Numbered from the stretch's first letter, positions 1 to 8,282 are shown. The stretch is DNA of 16,094 bases from Bacteroidales bacterium (GCA_003155705.1 PMEC01000013.1:392-16485), one strand, 5' to 3'. Notes: generated by a model not told the origin, from the sequence alone. Translations and numbers: made by a program.

Positions 1-406
1 GCGAAAAGGCATTTTCACGACTCCCTGACAATACTTTAAAATCAAAAATTTTAAAGAATGAGCTATCTGTTGCGTAAGCGTTTCTGGAGTAAAACTTTCG
101 TTCCCCGATTTTGACAATTGCATTTCTAAAAGGCACAATTCGCACCATGTTTTCAATAGCCGGATAATTAGACAACAATTTTTGACTATCTCCGTATACC
201 CTTGCCGGGTGAATGGATATTGCACCACGATTTGTATCGGTTGTCATACGATAAATCCTGCCGGCTTTTGAATGGAATTTATCGAAACTCAGTTGTTGGC
301 TGGTATAGATAAAAATGATCAGCATGCAGGAAAATGCAGCGCTCAGTCCGACTGCATTAATCAAAAACCATTGCCAATTCTGTTTTATCCTCCTGATGAT
401 CTTCAT
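1..406 (-). CDS. Permease E: FtsX/MacB-type ABC transporter permease, N-terminal part (cut by window edge)
   Basis: Reading the minus strand from the ATG at 406-404 gives about 135 codons with no stop before the window edge. The start is a short basic segment (MKIIRRIKQNWQW), then one membrane helix at about residues 14-35. Next comes the start of a periplasmic MacB-type domain with the family landmarks FDKFH, GRIYRM and SSFFKIFDFKVLSG. These match the first 135 residues of the other permeases here (compare SYDTF, SIYRL and TTFFSVF in permease B). The rest of the first half and all of the second half must lie to the left of the window. It follows permease D with a 124-bp gap containing a pyrimidine-rich repeat. 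No Shine-Dalgarno sequence is visible. The family assignment is secure; substrate and full length cannot be judged. Confidence 0.88.
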   Translation of the reverse strand, partial: MKIIRRIKQNWQWFLINAVGLSAAFSCMLIIFIYTSQQLSFDKFHSKAGRIYRMTTDTNRGAISIHPARVYGDSQKLLSNYPAIENMVRIVPFRNAIVKIGERKFYSRNAYATDSSFFKIFDFKVLSGSRENAFS

Positions 407-530
407 GTATTTGTTACTATATAATAAACAAAGATTTAGTTCCTAATTCTTCCTTTCTCCCCATCACTCTTACACCCCATCACCTTTATACCCCTTCTTT
501 CCTCATTCCTCAGCCTCACCCTCAACCTCA
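407..530. repeat. Pyrimidine-rich intergenic tract with a 16-bp tandem repeat
   Basis: This gap between permease D and permease E is almost pure C/T on the plus strand (G/A on the transcribed strand) from about 441 to 530. Inside it CCCCATCACTCTTACA (459-474) is followed directly by CCCCATCACCTTTATA (475-490), 13 of 16 positions identical, then a third CCCC-starting partial unit. The flanks (446-462 and 503-523) resemble the tract at 16024-16062, which lies in the same position upstream of permease A. It is not coding. A role as a leader or spacer is only a guess. Confidence 0.6.
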
Positions 531-2930
531 CTATTCATACCTCAGTGCCTCAACGGGATTTCTTGTTGCAGCTCTTAAACTTTGCCAGCTAACAGTTAGC
601 ATTGCAATACAAAGTGCAGAAAAACCGGCCAATGCAAATATCCACCAGCTAAGGTCAGTTTTGTAAGCAAAGTTCTGAAGCCATTTATCCACTACAAACC
701 ATGCAACAGGCGCTGCAATCAAAAAAGCTATTGCCAGCCATCTTGCAAATTCTCTGGCAAGCATCAACATTATTTCTGCTACCCTTGCCCCATTTATTTT
801 TCGCAATCCTATCTCTTTTTGTTTCTGGTCAAGATAAAATACTATCAATCCGAATAAACCCAGACATGCAATTGTTATTGAAAGTATAGTAAGTGAAGTA
901 TGAAACTTGCCAAACCGGGTCTCTGAATGATACTGCTTAAAGAAGAAATTTTGAGCATAGAAAAAGTCCATCGGGTCGGAAGGGAAGTGACTCAGCCAGA
1001 TTGTCTTCATCTTGTTGAGGGCCTTACTTGTCTCATTGGTTGTCAATCTTACCGAATAGTATCCGAATTCAAATGGATGTCCATTATTATAGATCATCGG
1101 GTAGATAGGTTTTTGTAGTCCTTCATTGTGAAAATCGGCTATTACTCCAATAACCTCAATGGGAACGGTATCTCTGTTTGCACGATAGATGTACTTGCCT
1201 ATTGCTTCCTCGGGACTTCCAAACTGGAGCTCTTTTATACTGCTCTCATTTAGTAATACTCTGCGACGGTTATCTGAAGGTAATGATGAAAAATTACGAC
1301 CTGCAATAAGTTTTAATCCAAAAGTCTCAATCATACCGTCATCTCCCGTATTCTCAAAGAAGGTGGAATTTGGACGAACTCCTGCATCAGGCCTTACGTA
1401 TTCAACATTTCCATATCTGGGTGACTCCCCGGGTGTGAAACTATTTGCAGTTACTGATTTGAATTCAGGTTCGCGGAGAAGCTCGCGTCTGAAGGAGAGA
1501 AATTTTGTTCTCCTTGTTGTGTCAGAGTTGAGCGATGCCGGGGCGTTTAATGTAATTACATTATTTAAATCGAGACCCAACGCAGCCTTCTTCATGAATA
1601 ATATCTGCTTGTAAACCATCAGGGTGATAATTAAGAAGACAATTGAGAGAGCCATCTGCAAAATAACCATCCCCTTCTGAAAACTTCTATTCTGTTTGAC
1701 TACCTTTTTACCATTGAAGGGATTAAGTCCAACAAGGGTCAGTGTGTTATAAATGCTGGATAAAAGTATTCCAATAAATGCAATTCCGATTACAGACCAT
1801 ATAACATACTTTGCAGGAAATATAGCCTGGGATAAAGGAATTTCAAAGAATCGTGCAAAGGAATTCAGCAAAATCCGGTATACTACCAGAGATAGCATAA
1901 TAGCTGCCAGATTCAATATAACAGTCTCAAAAAATGACTGTAGCCATATATGTAATTTTGAAGCTCCTATTAGTTTTCTCATTCCGATCTCATCAGCTCT
2001 TTTTGAAGCCAGGGCAGTCGAGAGGCTAACATAGTTTATCCAGGCAATCAGTATGGTTAGTAAAGCTATAATGAAAAGAAAAAAGAGCGATTTCTGGTTT
2101 GTCTGGGAACCCATTTCACCTTCAAGTCCTCGGATATAATGGAGATCTGATACTGGCTGGAGATGGATTGTTGCTGTACGTTCACTGACCCTGCGGGGGG
2201 TGTTGGCATTTACCAGTTTTGTGAGGGTTTCTTCAATACTTTTGATTTTAACACCGGGTTTGAGCTTAATATAGTTCCAGAATCCTCCGGAATTCCAGTC
2301 GGGGTTTCTGCTGATCCATCCATATTGTTCCCATGTCTTCACAGAGATAAAATAATCGGCTGTGAGGTGGGTATTCGATGGAAGATCTTCAAAAACACCC
2401 GTAATTTCGACGGGCATTCCTTCATTGACCTTCATTATTTTGCCGATCGGGTCCTGCTTACCAAACACAGGGGCTACTTTCGATTCAGCAATGATACCCG
2501 TCAGGGGCCGGGTAAAATCTATTATCCCTTTGGTAAGATGAAATGGAAAAACTTTTTCAAATCCTTCATCAACCCATAATACACTTTGCTGAGCAAGTTG
2601 AGCCTCCTCGAACCGGATAAGGCAGCTCTCGAAATAGGCGTCGCCATTTGCTTCAATTCCGGGGACATCTTTTTTACAGGCGAAGTATAAACCTCGCGAG
2701 GTTTTTGCACCATGGTAAAAAAGTTCCTCACCTGTTTTGATATCTGAGTTTACACGATAAATTGATTTCGATTCAGGGAAAAATGAATCGAATGAGATCT
2801 CGTAGAAGAGGTAATGCACAATAAATAAAAATGCAGTTAGTCCCATTGTCAGACCACAAACATTGATAATACTTACACCCCTGTTTTTCAGCAGGGTTCT
2901 TATGGCTGAAACAAAATGAATTCTGAACAT
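531..2930 (-). CDS. Permease D: duplicated FtsX/MacB-type ABC transporter permease, 799 aa
   Basis: This is an inner-membrane permease with two copies of the MacB/FtsX unit. Predicted layout: helix 1 about 21-43; first periplasmic MacB-type domain about 45-275 (FGKQDPIGK near 156); helices at about 281-303, 333-353 and 373-396; helix 5 about 423-443; second periplasmic domain about 455-675; helices at about 679-700, 731-748 and 761-781. Coupling-helix motifs are intact in both halves: DEIGMRKLIGA near 313-323 and KEIGLRKINGA near 705-715. It ends in TRNPVEALRYE. Two PCD/FtsX units in one chain suggest it forms a complete membrane unit by itself, as opposed to the MacB homodimer. Start is the ATG at 2930; no clear Shine-Dalgarno. 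Only 18 bp separate it from permease C upstream, so the two are probably co-transcribed. It has no ATPase domain, and substrate is unknown. Confidence 0.92.
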   Translation of the reverse strand: MFRIHFVSAIRTLLKNRGVSIINVCGLTMGLTAFLFIVHYLFYEISFDSFFPESKSIYRVNSDIKTGEELFYHGAKTSRGLYFACKKDVPGIEANGDAYFESCLIRFEEAQLAQQSVLWVDEGFEKVFPFHLTKGIIDFTRPLTGIIAESKVAPVFGKQDPIGKIMKVNEGMPVEITGVFEDLPSNTHLTADYFISVKTWEQYGWISRNPDWNSGGFWNYIKLKPGVKIKSIEETLTKLVNANTPRRVSERTATIHLQPVSDLHYIRGLEGEMGSQTNQKSLFFLFIIALLTILIAWINYVSLSTALASKRADEIGMRKLIGASKLHIWLQSFFETVILNLAAIMLSLVVYRILLNSFARFFEIPLSQAIFPAKYVIWSVIGIAFIGILLSSIYNTLTLVGLNPFNGKKVVKQNRSFQKGMVILQMALSIVFLIITLMVYKQILFMKKAALGLDLNNVITLNAPASLNSDTTRRTKFLSFRRELLREPEFKSVTANSFTPGESPRYGNVEYVRPDAGVRPNSTFFENTGDDGMIETFGLKLIAGRNFSSLPSDNRRRVLLNESSIKELQFGSPEEAIGKYIYRANRDTVPIEVIGVIADFHNEGLQKPIYPMIYNNGHPFEFGYYSVRLTTNETSKALNKMKTIWLSHFPSDPMDFFYAQNFFFKQYHSETRFGKFHTSLTILSITIACLGLFGLIVFYLDQKQKEIGLRKINGARVAEIMLMLAREFARWLAIAFLIAAPVAWFVVDKWLQNFAYKTDLSWWIFALAGFSALCIAMLTVSWQSLRAATRNPVEALRYE

Positions 2931-2948
2931 GAGGCAGGTTTGATATTA

Positions 2949-5258
2949 TTATTCGTACCGGAGAGCCTCTACAGGATTTCTGGTTGCAGCCCTCCAGCTT
3001 TGTAAATTTACAGTTAATAATGCTATTCCAAAAACAATAATTCCTGCCAGTGCAAAAATCCACCAGCTAATTTCAGTTTTGTACACATAATTCTGTAGCC
3101 ATTTGTTCATCACGTACCATGAAACCGGAACGGCAAGTAAAAGTGCTATAAGAATCCATCTGCTAATATCTTTGTTCAGAATAATAAGAATGTCAGGCAC
3201 GCTTGCACCATTTATTCGTCGGATACCAATTTCTTTAAAACGCGATCGTGTCTTTTGAAATGAGATTGTGAATAGTCCTATCATTGAAAGGAACAGGCTT
3301 ATAATTGAACATGATAAAATTAATTTAATATAGTTTTTATTTTCCCTGTGGAACCATTCATAACGATCCCCTACAGATTCTGTATTTAAGGGAAAGTCGG
3401 GAATCAACTCATGCCAGATCTGAGCTATAGCATTACTGGCCTGAATAGTCTGTTTCTCTGACGGTTTCACTAAAAGGTGAGCTCCTTTATTGCTATATGA
3501 AATAAATGATGGTTCTACAAATGACTTTAGACTGAAATAGTTAAAATCCTTCACAATACCAACAATTGTCACATCATCCATGCCGGGAACACGTTTGCCT
3601 ACTAAATCTTGTTCCGGGAAAAACTTTGCCAGAGACTGATTAATAAGACATTTCTTGCCGATGACTGATTCTGTTTCTGAAAAATCGTTCCCTTCAATTA
3701 ACTGAATACCCAAAACTCTGAGATAGTTTTCATCACCACTGAAGCCGGCAAGAGAATATTGTTTTTCAACACCGTCCTGCTGATACTTGAGTGATACCAG
3801 AAAATGCTCGAGTACAGGAGAAGCCCCAACAACTGAGATAGAATTAATTGAATTATTTTTAAGTAACTCCTCTTTGAAAACAGATGCTTTATCAGCGTAT
3901 TGCGACGGAATTTTGACTTCAATAACTGTTTTATCAAGACCAATAGGCTTGTTAGTTATGAATTTCATTTGTTTTATAATAATTATTGAACAGATTATCA
4001 GAGCTATTGAACCCGAAATCTGAATGATATTCATAAGCGGTATCTGAACAATTTTAACCTTTATCGGGGGATCCCCTTTTAAAAAGTCATTATTTGTTTC
4101 AGTGTAAATCAGGTATGTAACGAAAAGTAATGTTATAAGTAGTAGAAATATTATAACAGACAAAATGAGAATTATATGCCCGGGTTGAAAAATAAATTTA
4201 GTCCCAATTTTGCTTCCGGTCAATTCGTTGAAGAATGGAATAAGCTCAAACATTAAATAGATGCCTGCAAGAAAGGAGAATCCGATAAGCATTGAATTTT
4301 CAAACAAAAAACGAAGTATGATCCCCGATCTGGAGCCGCCATTTATAAGTCTGATTTTAAATTCCTTTATCTTTATCATGAATTTGTTTGCCAGAATCCC
4401 CAGGTAATTAAATGTTGCAATAGCGAGTATCAGAATTCCTATCACAAGAGCAATCCAGATGTCTGTTATATTTCTGTTGATTTCAACTGAAGAACCACGG
4501 GATGTATCGAAATATGCTTTTGTGAGAGGCTCAAGAAAATAGGGTACCGGTGTGCCTGTATTTATTACGGGAATAGATGCTTTCTTTTCCAAAAAGAGTT
4601 TCTCTAACTCAGCCTGGCTCGTCTGTTTAGAGAGCCGGAGGTAACATCTGCTGTCTGTTTCTCCGATGAGACGAACCATATCGAATGCAAGCTGGGAGTT
4701 TTGCAGAGGTTTTTTAAATATCCCTGATACAACCATCCTGTCAGTTTTGTCACTGTTTACTATTTCAATAATCTTACCCAAAGGATCTTCATTTCCAAAA
4801 TATTTTTTTGCCAGTATATCTGAAATTACAATGTTGTTTTTTGATTCTAAAGCAGAAGCAGGGTTTTTAGTCAATAATTGATATGAGAAAAAGCTGAAAA
4901 AATTGGCTGATGCTCTTATAATGGGAGGTTGATCATAGAAATTTTCATTGTTAATTACAATCCTCTGCGAACCGGAATTTGTTATCCTGCAAAAATCTTC
5001 GACCTGGGGGAAATTGGCTTTCATGTATTCCGCAGAACCAAATTTGCAGTAATAAATTTTCTTTCCCGGAAACCACGGATCTTCACATTTTAAAGCATAT
5101 ATCTGATCTTTATTTTTATGAAAGCCGTCAGTTCCAAGTTCCCGAAAAATGAATATAAGGATCAGATTGAATGCAGCTATTCCCACCGCCAGGCTTATTA
5201 TTACTACTGTTGTGTTCAACCGGTCCCTGAGGAGGCTTCTAAATATTTGATTAATCAT
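2949..5258 (-). CDS. Permease C: duplicated FtsX/MacB-type ABC transporter permease, 769 aa
   Basis: It has the same two-fold architecture as permease D: helix 1 about 17-38; first periplasmic domain about 40-260 with YFGNEDPLGK near 153-162; helices about 266-288, 315-338 and 360-385; helix 5 about 408-430; second periplasmic domain about 440-640; final helices about 645-667, 698-718 and 731-750. The second coupling motif is canonical (KEIGIRRINGA, 675-685). The first is altered to KEFKIRLINGG (298-308), lacking the EIG core. By eye about 59 of the last 94 residues are identical to permease D, while the periplasmic domains are far more divergent. Cysteines 90 and 205 align with cysteines in permeases A and B. 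The ATG at 5258 lies 29 bp after the stop codon of a decayed permease (5288-5358), and an AAAGG stretch sits in that spacer. The partner ATPase is not in the window. Confidence 0.92.
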   Translation of the reverse strand: MINQIFRSLLRDRLNTTVVIISLAVGIAAFNLILIFIFRELGTDGFHKNKDQIYALKCEDPWFPGKKIYYCKFGSAEYMKANFPQVEDFCRITNSGSQRIVINNENFYDQPPIIRASANFFSFFSYQLLTKNPASALESKNNIVISDILAKKYFGNEDPLGKIIEIVNSDKTDRMVVSGIFKKPLQNSQLAFDMVRLIGETDSRCYLRLSKQTSQAELEKLFLEKKASIPVINTGTPVPYFLEPLTKAYFDTSRGSSVEINRNITDIWIALVIGILILAIATFNYLGILANKFMIKIKEFKIRLINGGSRSGIILRFLFENSMLIGFSFLAGIYLMFELIPFFNELTGSKIGTKFIFQPGHIILILSVIIFLLLITLLFVTYLIYTETNNDFLKGDPPIKVKIVQIPLMNIIQISGSIALIICSIIIIKQMKFITNKPIGLDKTVIEVKIPSQYADKASVFKEELLKNNSINSISVVGASPVLEHFLVSLKYQQDGVEKQYSLAGFSGDENYLRVLGIQLIEGNDFSETESVIGKKCLINQSLAKFFPEQDLVGKRVPGMDDVTIVGIVKDFNYFSLKSFVEPSFISYSNKGAHLLVKPSEKQTIQASNAIAQIWHELIPDFPLNTESVGDRYEWFHRENKNYIKLILSCSIISLFLSMIGLFTISFQKTRSRFKEIGIRRINGASVPDILIILNKDISRWILIALLLAVPVSWYVMNKWLQNYVYKTEISWWIFALAGIIVFGIALLTVNLQSWRAATRNPVEALRYE

Positions 5259-5287
5259 TTTTCAGTTTTATATTTTCCTTTTTAATT

Positions 5288-5358
5288 TTACTCGTACCTC
5301 AGAGCTTCTACCGGGTTCCTTGTTGCAGCTCTCAAGCTTAGCCAGAAATCCACCACCT
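5288..5358 (-). pseudogene. Relic of a lost permease: C-terminal scar with a 49-bp internal deletion
   Basis: The minus strand at 5344-5288 encodes WLSLRAATRNPVEALRYE followed by TAA, the exact C-terminal signature of the neighbouring permeases. Just upstream, 5358-5347 reads RWWI, matching the SWWI that lies 17 residues before that Trp in the intact proteins. The 17 codons (51 nt) expected between WWI and the Trp are reduced to 2 nt (5345-5346), so 49 bp are missing and the frame is broken. Nothing recognisable as permease survives beyond about 5361, where a CCCATATGGG palindrome starts. The stop lies 29 bp from the permease C start, a normal operon spacing. I infer that a sixth permease gene once preceded permease C and was almost completely deleted. 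Confidence 0.85.
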
Positions 5359-5362
5359 GACC

Positions 5363-5381
5363 TCCCATATGGGGGGCTTTA
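5363..5381. repeat. CCCATATGGG palindrome with GGGGGGCTTTA tail (dispersed repeat copy 1)
   Basis: CCCATATGGG at 5364-5373 is a perfect palindrome that runs into GGGGGGCTTTA (5371-5381). That 11-mer recurs at 5460-5470. The reverse complement of 5363-5376 (CCCCCCATATGGGA) matches 16073-16086 (CCCCCCAAATGGGA) at 13 of 14 positions. The element sits exactly where the permease relic loses similarity. Confidence 0.55.
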
Positions 5382-5451
5382 ATACGTTTGTTTAAAATGT
5401 TTTTATCTTATTCCATTAAAATTTTAGTCTCTTTAGTTTCTCACCCCCAAA

Positions 5452-5470
5452 CCCCCTAAGGGGGGCTTTA
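5452..5470. repeat. CCCCC-TAA-GGGGGG hairpin with GGGGGGCTTTA tail (dispersed repeat copy 2)
   Basis: CCCCC (5452-5456), TAA loop and GGGGGG (5460-5465) form a compact G/C hairpin 16-34 bp after the esterase stop codon. It carries the same GGGGGGCTTTA 11-mer as the element at 5371. It could act as a terminator for the esterase transcript. However, on the transcribed strand it is followed by TTTGGGGG and not a clean T run, so I list it as a repeat. Confidence 0.5.
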
Positions 5471-5485
5471 TAATCTTCCTGTTTT

Positions 5486-7039
5486 TTAGTCGCGCTGTGC
5501 GGGAGATGGGGTTGGATCAATGTGAAAAAATAATTTGTCGGGGAAAATCTGCCGTTTTATTTTAGAAGATTCATATTCAAGTGTAAGACTAAACCCACCG
5601 GTTTCCTGGAAAAATTGTAATTCAATTTGATGCTTCCCTTTCTCTAAAAAGAGTCTTTTATTCTTTTCTATTGTTCCATGTAAACCATCATTATCTATAA
5701 TCAATATATTGTCAATTAAGAGCTTACTACCATCGTCGGAACTTAGGTAGAAATTATATGCATCATCTTCATTGATGTCAATATAACCTGTACAACGCAC
5801 AGCAAAGTTTATATCCCTGTTTCGAAAATCAAAACTTGCTTTATCGAGAATTCCGGTTTTAACGGGAATGCAATTTTTGAATTCAGGGATCATATTCCAG
5901 TTACCTTCGTAATAAGAATATATTAATCCTTTAGCCAGTTCAGGTAGTGCTTTTACTGCGTTGAACTTCTGCAAATAATCAATATTAAGTGAGTCATAAT
6001 TTCCGGGAATGCCATGCCCGAAAAGCGAGAATGCATTTATTGTTCTGGGGTGTTTGATTATAATAGGATTACTATATACAGGTGATGTTATGGTGGGCAT
6101 TGAACCATCAAGAGTATAATGTGTTGTACGGTTAGTGTTTAAAGTTAGAGTCAAGGAATCTCCGGGATTTATTATATAGCCCGAAACAGCAAAACTAATT
6201 TTATCGGGTTTCCAATCGGAAAAGATAAATTTCATGCCATTAAAAGTTGCTTTATACGCGGTCGTTTCATGAATTTCATCCGGGTATTCTTCGAATTTCC
6301 ACTTAAAATCTTTAGGCGCTTTATCTGAAAATACCTTTGCAAGTGCATTTACTCCCATTCCCAAGCCTTCGTTTGCAACATTTATATAAAAATAGGATTT
6401 CAAATCATTTCGTTCAGAAAATAGCTTCTCCATGCTCTTAATATAGTATCCGTTTTCCCACCATATGCTAGGACTATACGCCAGATAAGCATCAAAATAT
6501 TCAGGGTCATCAAAAAAAGCATGTGCGGTAAATATTCCGCCGAAAGAGCTACCGGATAGTATGCGATATGGGTAAGTTCTGTAATTCTTTTCAATAAACG
6601 GGATGAGTTCTTTTTTCATGAAACTTAAAAATTTATTTGCGCCTCCTCCCAATTTGCCATCCGGCTCCTTGCTTGCAGCAAGATCCCGCGAACGGTTATC
6701 CAAAGTTTGTACTGCAACAATTATCATTTTCGGAATTATTCCATTACCTGAAAGATTTCCGACTGCCTGAGTTGTGTGTGTAAAATGCCATTGCCCGTCG
6801 GGCATGTAAAGAACCGGATATCTTTTCATGGTTGAACTGTAATCATCCGGCAGCGATATCATAATGATACGATCCTCGTTAAGAATATTTGAGTGAAATT
6901 TAATTGAATATCCTACACTAACCGGTTCGGTTTTAAACCCGTTAATAGAAGGAATAGTCTCACTGAGCTGTTGACAATAACTTTCTTGAACTGAAACTGC
7001 CAATAAAAAAATTAATGTAATTAAGGTTGTGTACTTCAT
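5486..7039 (-). CDS. Exported esterase (alpha/beta hydrolase, PF00756-type) with chitobiase-C-like and PA14-like domains, 517 aa
   Basis: A signal peptide covers residues 1 to about 23 (hydrophobic core TLITLIFLLAVSV, cleavage near YCQ-Q). Residues about 40-275 form an esterase-D/enterochelin-esterase-like alpha/beta hydrolase. It has a strand with YPVLYMPDGQ (74-83), nucleophile elbow GSSFG (163-167, probable Ser165), a likely acid Glu224 in VANEG, and a likely catalytic His257 in DEIHETT. Residues about 285-355 resemble the Fn3-like chitobiase C-terminal domain (HYTLDGSMPT at 307-316). Residues about 370-505 resemble PA14, a carbohydrate-binding fold (SSDDGSKLLIDN at 433-444). The combination suggests an exported esterase acting on a glycan or acylated sugar; the substrate is inference. 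The ATG at 7039 is set by an unusually strong Shine-Dalgarno (AAGGAGGA). It is the last of four exported-protein genes before the permease relic. Confidence 0.85.
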   Translation of the reverse strand: MKYTTLITLIFLLAVSVQESYCQQLSETIPSINGFKTEPVSVGYSIKFHSNILNEDRIIMISLPDDYSSTMKRYPVLYMPDGQWHFTHTTQAVGNLSGNGIIPKMIIVAVQTLDNRSRDLAASKEPDGKLGGGANKFLSFMKKELIPFIEKNYRTYPYRILSGSSFGGIFTAHAFFDDPEYFDAYLAYSPSIWWENGYYIKSMEKLFSERNDLKSYFYINVANEGLGMGVNALAKVFSDKAPKDFKWKFEEYPDEIHETTAYKATFNGMKFIFSDWKPDKISFAVSGYIINPGDSLTLTLNTNRTTHYTLDGSMPTITSPVYSNPIIIKHPRTINAFSLFGHGIPGNYDSLNIDYLQKFNAVKALPELAKGLIYSYYEGNWNMIPEFKNCIPVKTGILDKASFDFRNRDINFAVRCTGYIDINEDDAYNFYLSSDDGSKLLIDNILIIDNDGLHGTIEKNKRLFLEKGKHQIELQFFQETGGFSLTLEYESSKIKRQIFPDKLFFHIDPTPSPAQRD

Positions 7040-7045
7040 TATTTG

Positions 7046-7053
7046 TCCTCCTT
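7046..7053 (-). promoter_or_regulatory. Strong Shine-Dalgarno site of the esterase gene
   Basis: The minus strand reads AAGGAGGA, separated by six bases from the ATG at 7039. This is close to the ideal anti-16S match. No other gene in the window has one, in keeping with the general scarcity of Shine-Dalgarno sites in Bacteroidota. Confidence 0.7.
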
Positions 7054-7134
7054 GATTCTGATAAATATTTAATTAGAAACTCTTTTTTCATATTTAATGG
7101 ATATTTCATACAAAGACCATTGCAATTATTTTCA

Positions 7135-8220
7135 CTAATTACTTCTCATTGTTTCAGGATATTGTATCATTTTCTCAACATCAGCATCTGTAATACTTTT
7201 CCCAAAACCATTGGCTCGCCAGCTTGTAATTATCCGCGTTACAAAATCACGGTTTCTTTCCAGTGTATAGGGCGTGAAATTGCCGGTGATGTCACCTAAT
7301 TTTGCAGTTAGAATGTCGGACATAAATATTGAACCCTTGCTGCTAAAATCGAAATTACTCAACTTGATTAACTTAGTTTCTCTGCTCCATGTAGTTTTAT
7401 AATAAATAGTGCGGTTGGTTATATCATAAATCCAACTAAACTCCGTACTTTTTTGCGAAATATTTTCCAGGATATCGAACCCATAATCGATAGCTGAAAT
7501 ACTATTGTTGTCTGAAGACTTTTGTACCCTATTTGCAGCCCTGCAGAAACAGTCGAGTGATGAACTCGTATTGCCAATTTGTTCTGTTCCGCCAAATCCT
7601 TCATATTTTTTAATTTCTGTGACGGACCAGTCATAGTTGTTATTGGTAAAAACCGGTATATTACCGTTAGTGAGAATATGAACAACCATTTTCCCGTTGA
7701 TCCATTCAATTGTAGCTGATTTGCCGTTTTTATCACAGACAAAGTAATGCGATTTTCCAAAAAATCCGACAATACGAAGTTTCGAATCGGTTTGGATGAC
7801 TTCATCTACTGTAGCGCAATTGTCGAACTGATATTGCAGCCATTGTATTTCGTCAATTTCCGGACGGTCATCGGGATAAGGGTACTGACATGGGCCCGGC
7901 CACGATTCATCAATTACCAGGCCAGCCTCATTCATCCCGCCGGAAGGACTGCCAACAAAATTGAAATTCAAAGTTATACTACCGTATTTTGATGTCCATT
8001 CAATTCTCTTTGTTGCTGAAGGCAGAAAAGTTTGTTTGGTAATTCCCCTTTGATTAACGGCAATAAAACCGACATTGCAAAACCAGTCATCATTATTGCA
8101 CACCATAATGTTTTTACCTTTTATCAGGGCAAATGTAGAGCAGGCAATTGCATTACCGTAAGAGAACAGGATTAACAGGCCTTCAAACAGTAATCTTCGT
8201 AATAAAGAATGACTTTTCAT
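7135..8220 (-). CDS. Exported linear-amide C-N hydrolase (Ntn hydrolase, choloylglycine/penicillin V acylase-like), 361 aa
   Basis: Residues 1-26 form a signal sequence ending NAIA, followed directly by CSTF. Signal peptidase cleavage after Ala26 would expose Cys27 as the catalytic N-terminal nucleophile, the usual maturation of exported members of this family. Other visible family marks are NNDDW at 42-46 (Asp44 or Asp45 in the place of the conserved active-site Asp), GMNEAGL at 95-101, and FTNNNYDW at 191-198, a likely counterpart of the conserved Asn. RAANR at 227-231 offers a candidate Arg. Members cleave linear amides such as bile-salt conjugates, penicillin V or N-acyl homoserine lactones; the sequence alone does not choose among these. 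Length is normal. The gene lies 62 bp after the ankyrin gene and 95 bp before the esterase, probably in one transcript. The ATG at 8220 is the only start giving a full signal peptide. Confidence 0.82.
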   Translation of the reverse strand: MKSHSLLRRLLFEGLLILFSYGNAIACSTFALIKGKNIMVCNNDDWFCNVGFIAVNQRGITKQTFLPSATKRIEWTSKYGSITLNFNFVGSPSGGMNEAGLVIDESWPGPCQYPYPDDRPEIDEIQWLQYQFDNCATVDEVIQTDSKLRIVGFFGKSHYFVCDKNGKSATIEWINGKMVVHILTNGNIPVFTNNNYDWSVTEIKKYEGFGGTEQIGNTSSSLDCFCRAANRVQKSSDNNSISAIDYGFDILENISQKSTEFSWIYDITNRTIYYKTTWSRETKLIKLSNFDFSSKGSIFMSDILTAKLGDITGNFTPYTLERNRDFVTRIITSWRANGFGKSITDADVEKMIQYPETMRSN

Positions 8221-8282
8221 GATCCTACTATTTTGATAAATGTTTTACATAGACATATTTAAGCAAACTATCATTTGTACCT

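Noticed and set aside
1189..1614. Plus-strand open frames inside permease D, such as a 141-codon frame
   Set aside because: They lie antisense to a well-supported permease, show no recognisable domain or start context, and are expected by chance opposite long genes.
7040..7134. Bacteroidota-type promoter (TTTG and TAnnTTTG) upstream of the esterase
   Set aside because: TTTG with TAAATATG can be found, but the second box has a mismatch and the spacing is too short to support a call.
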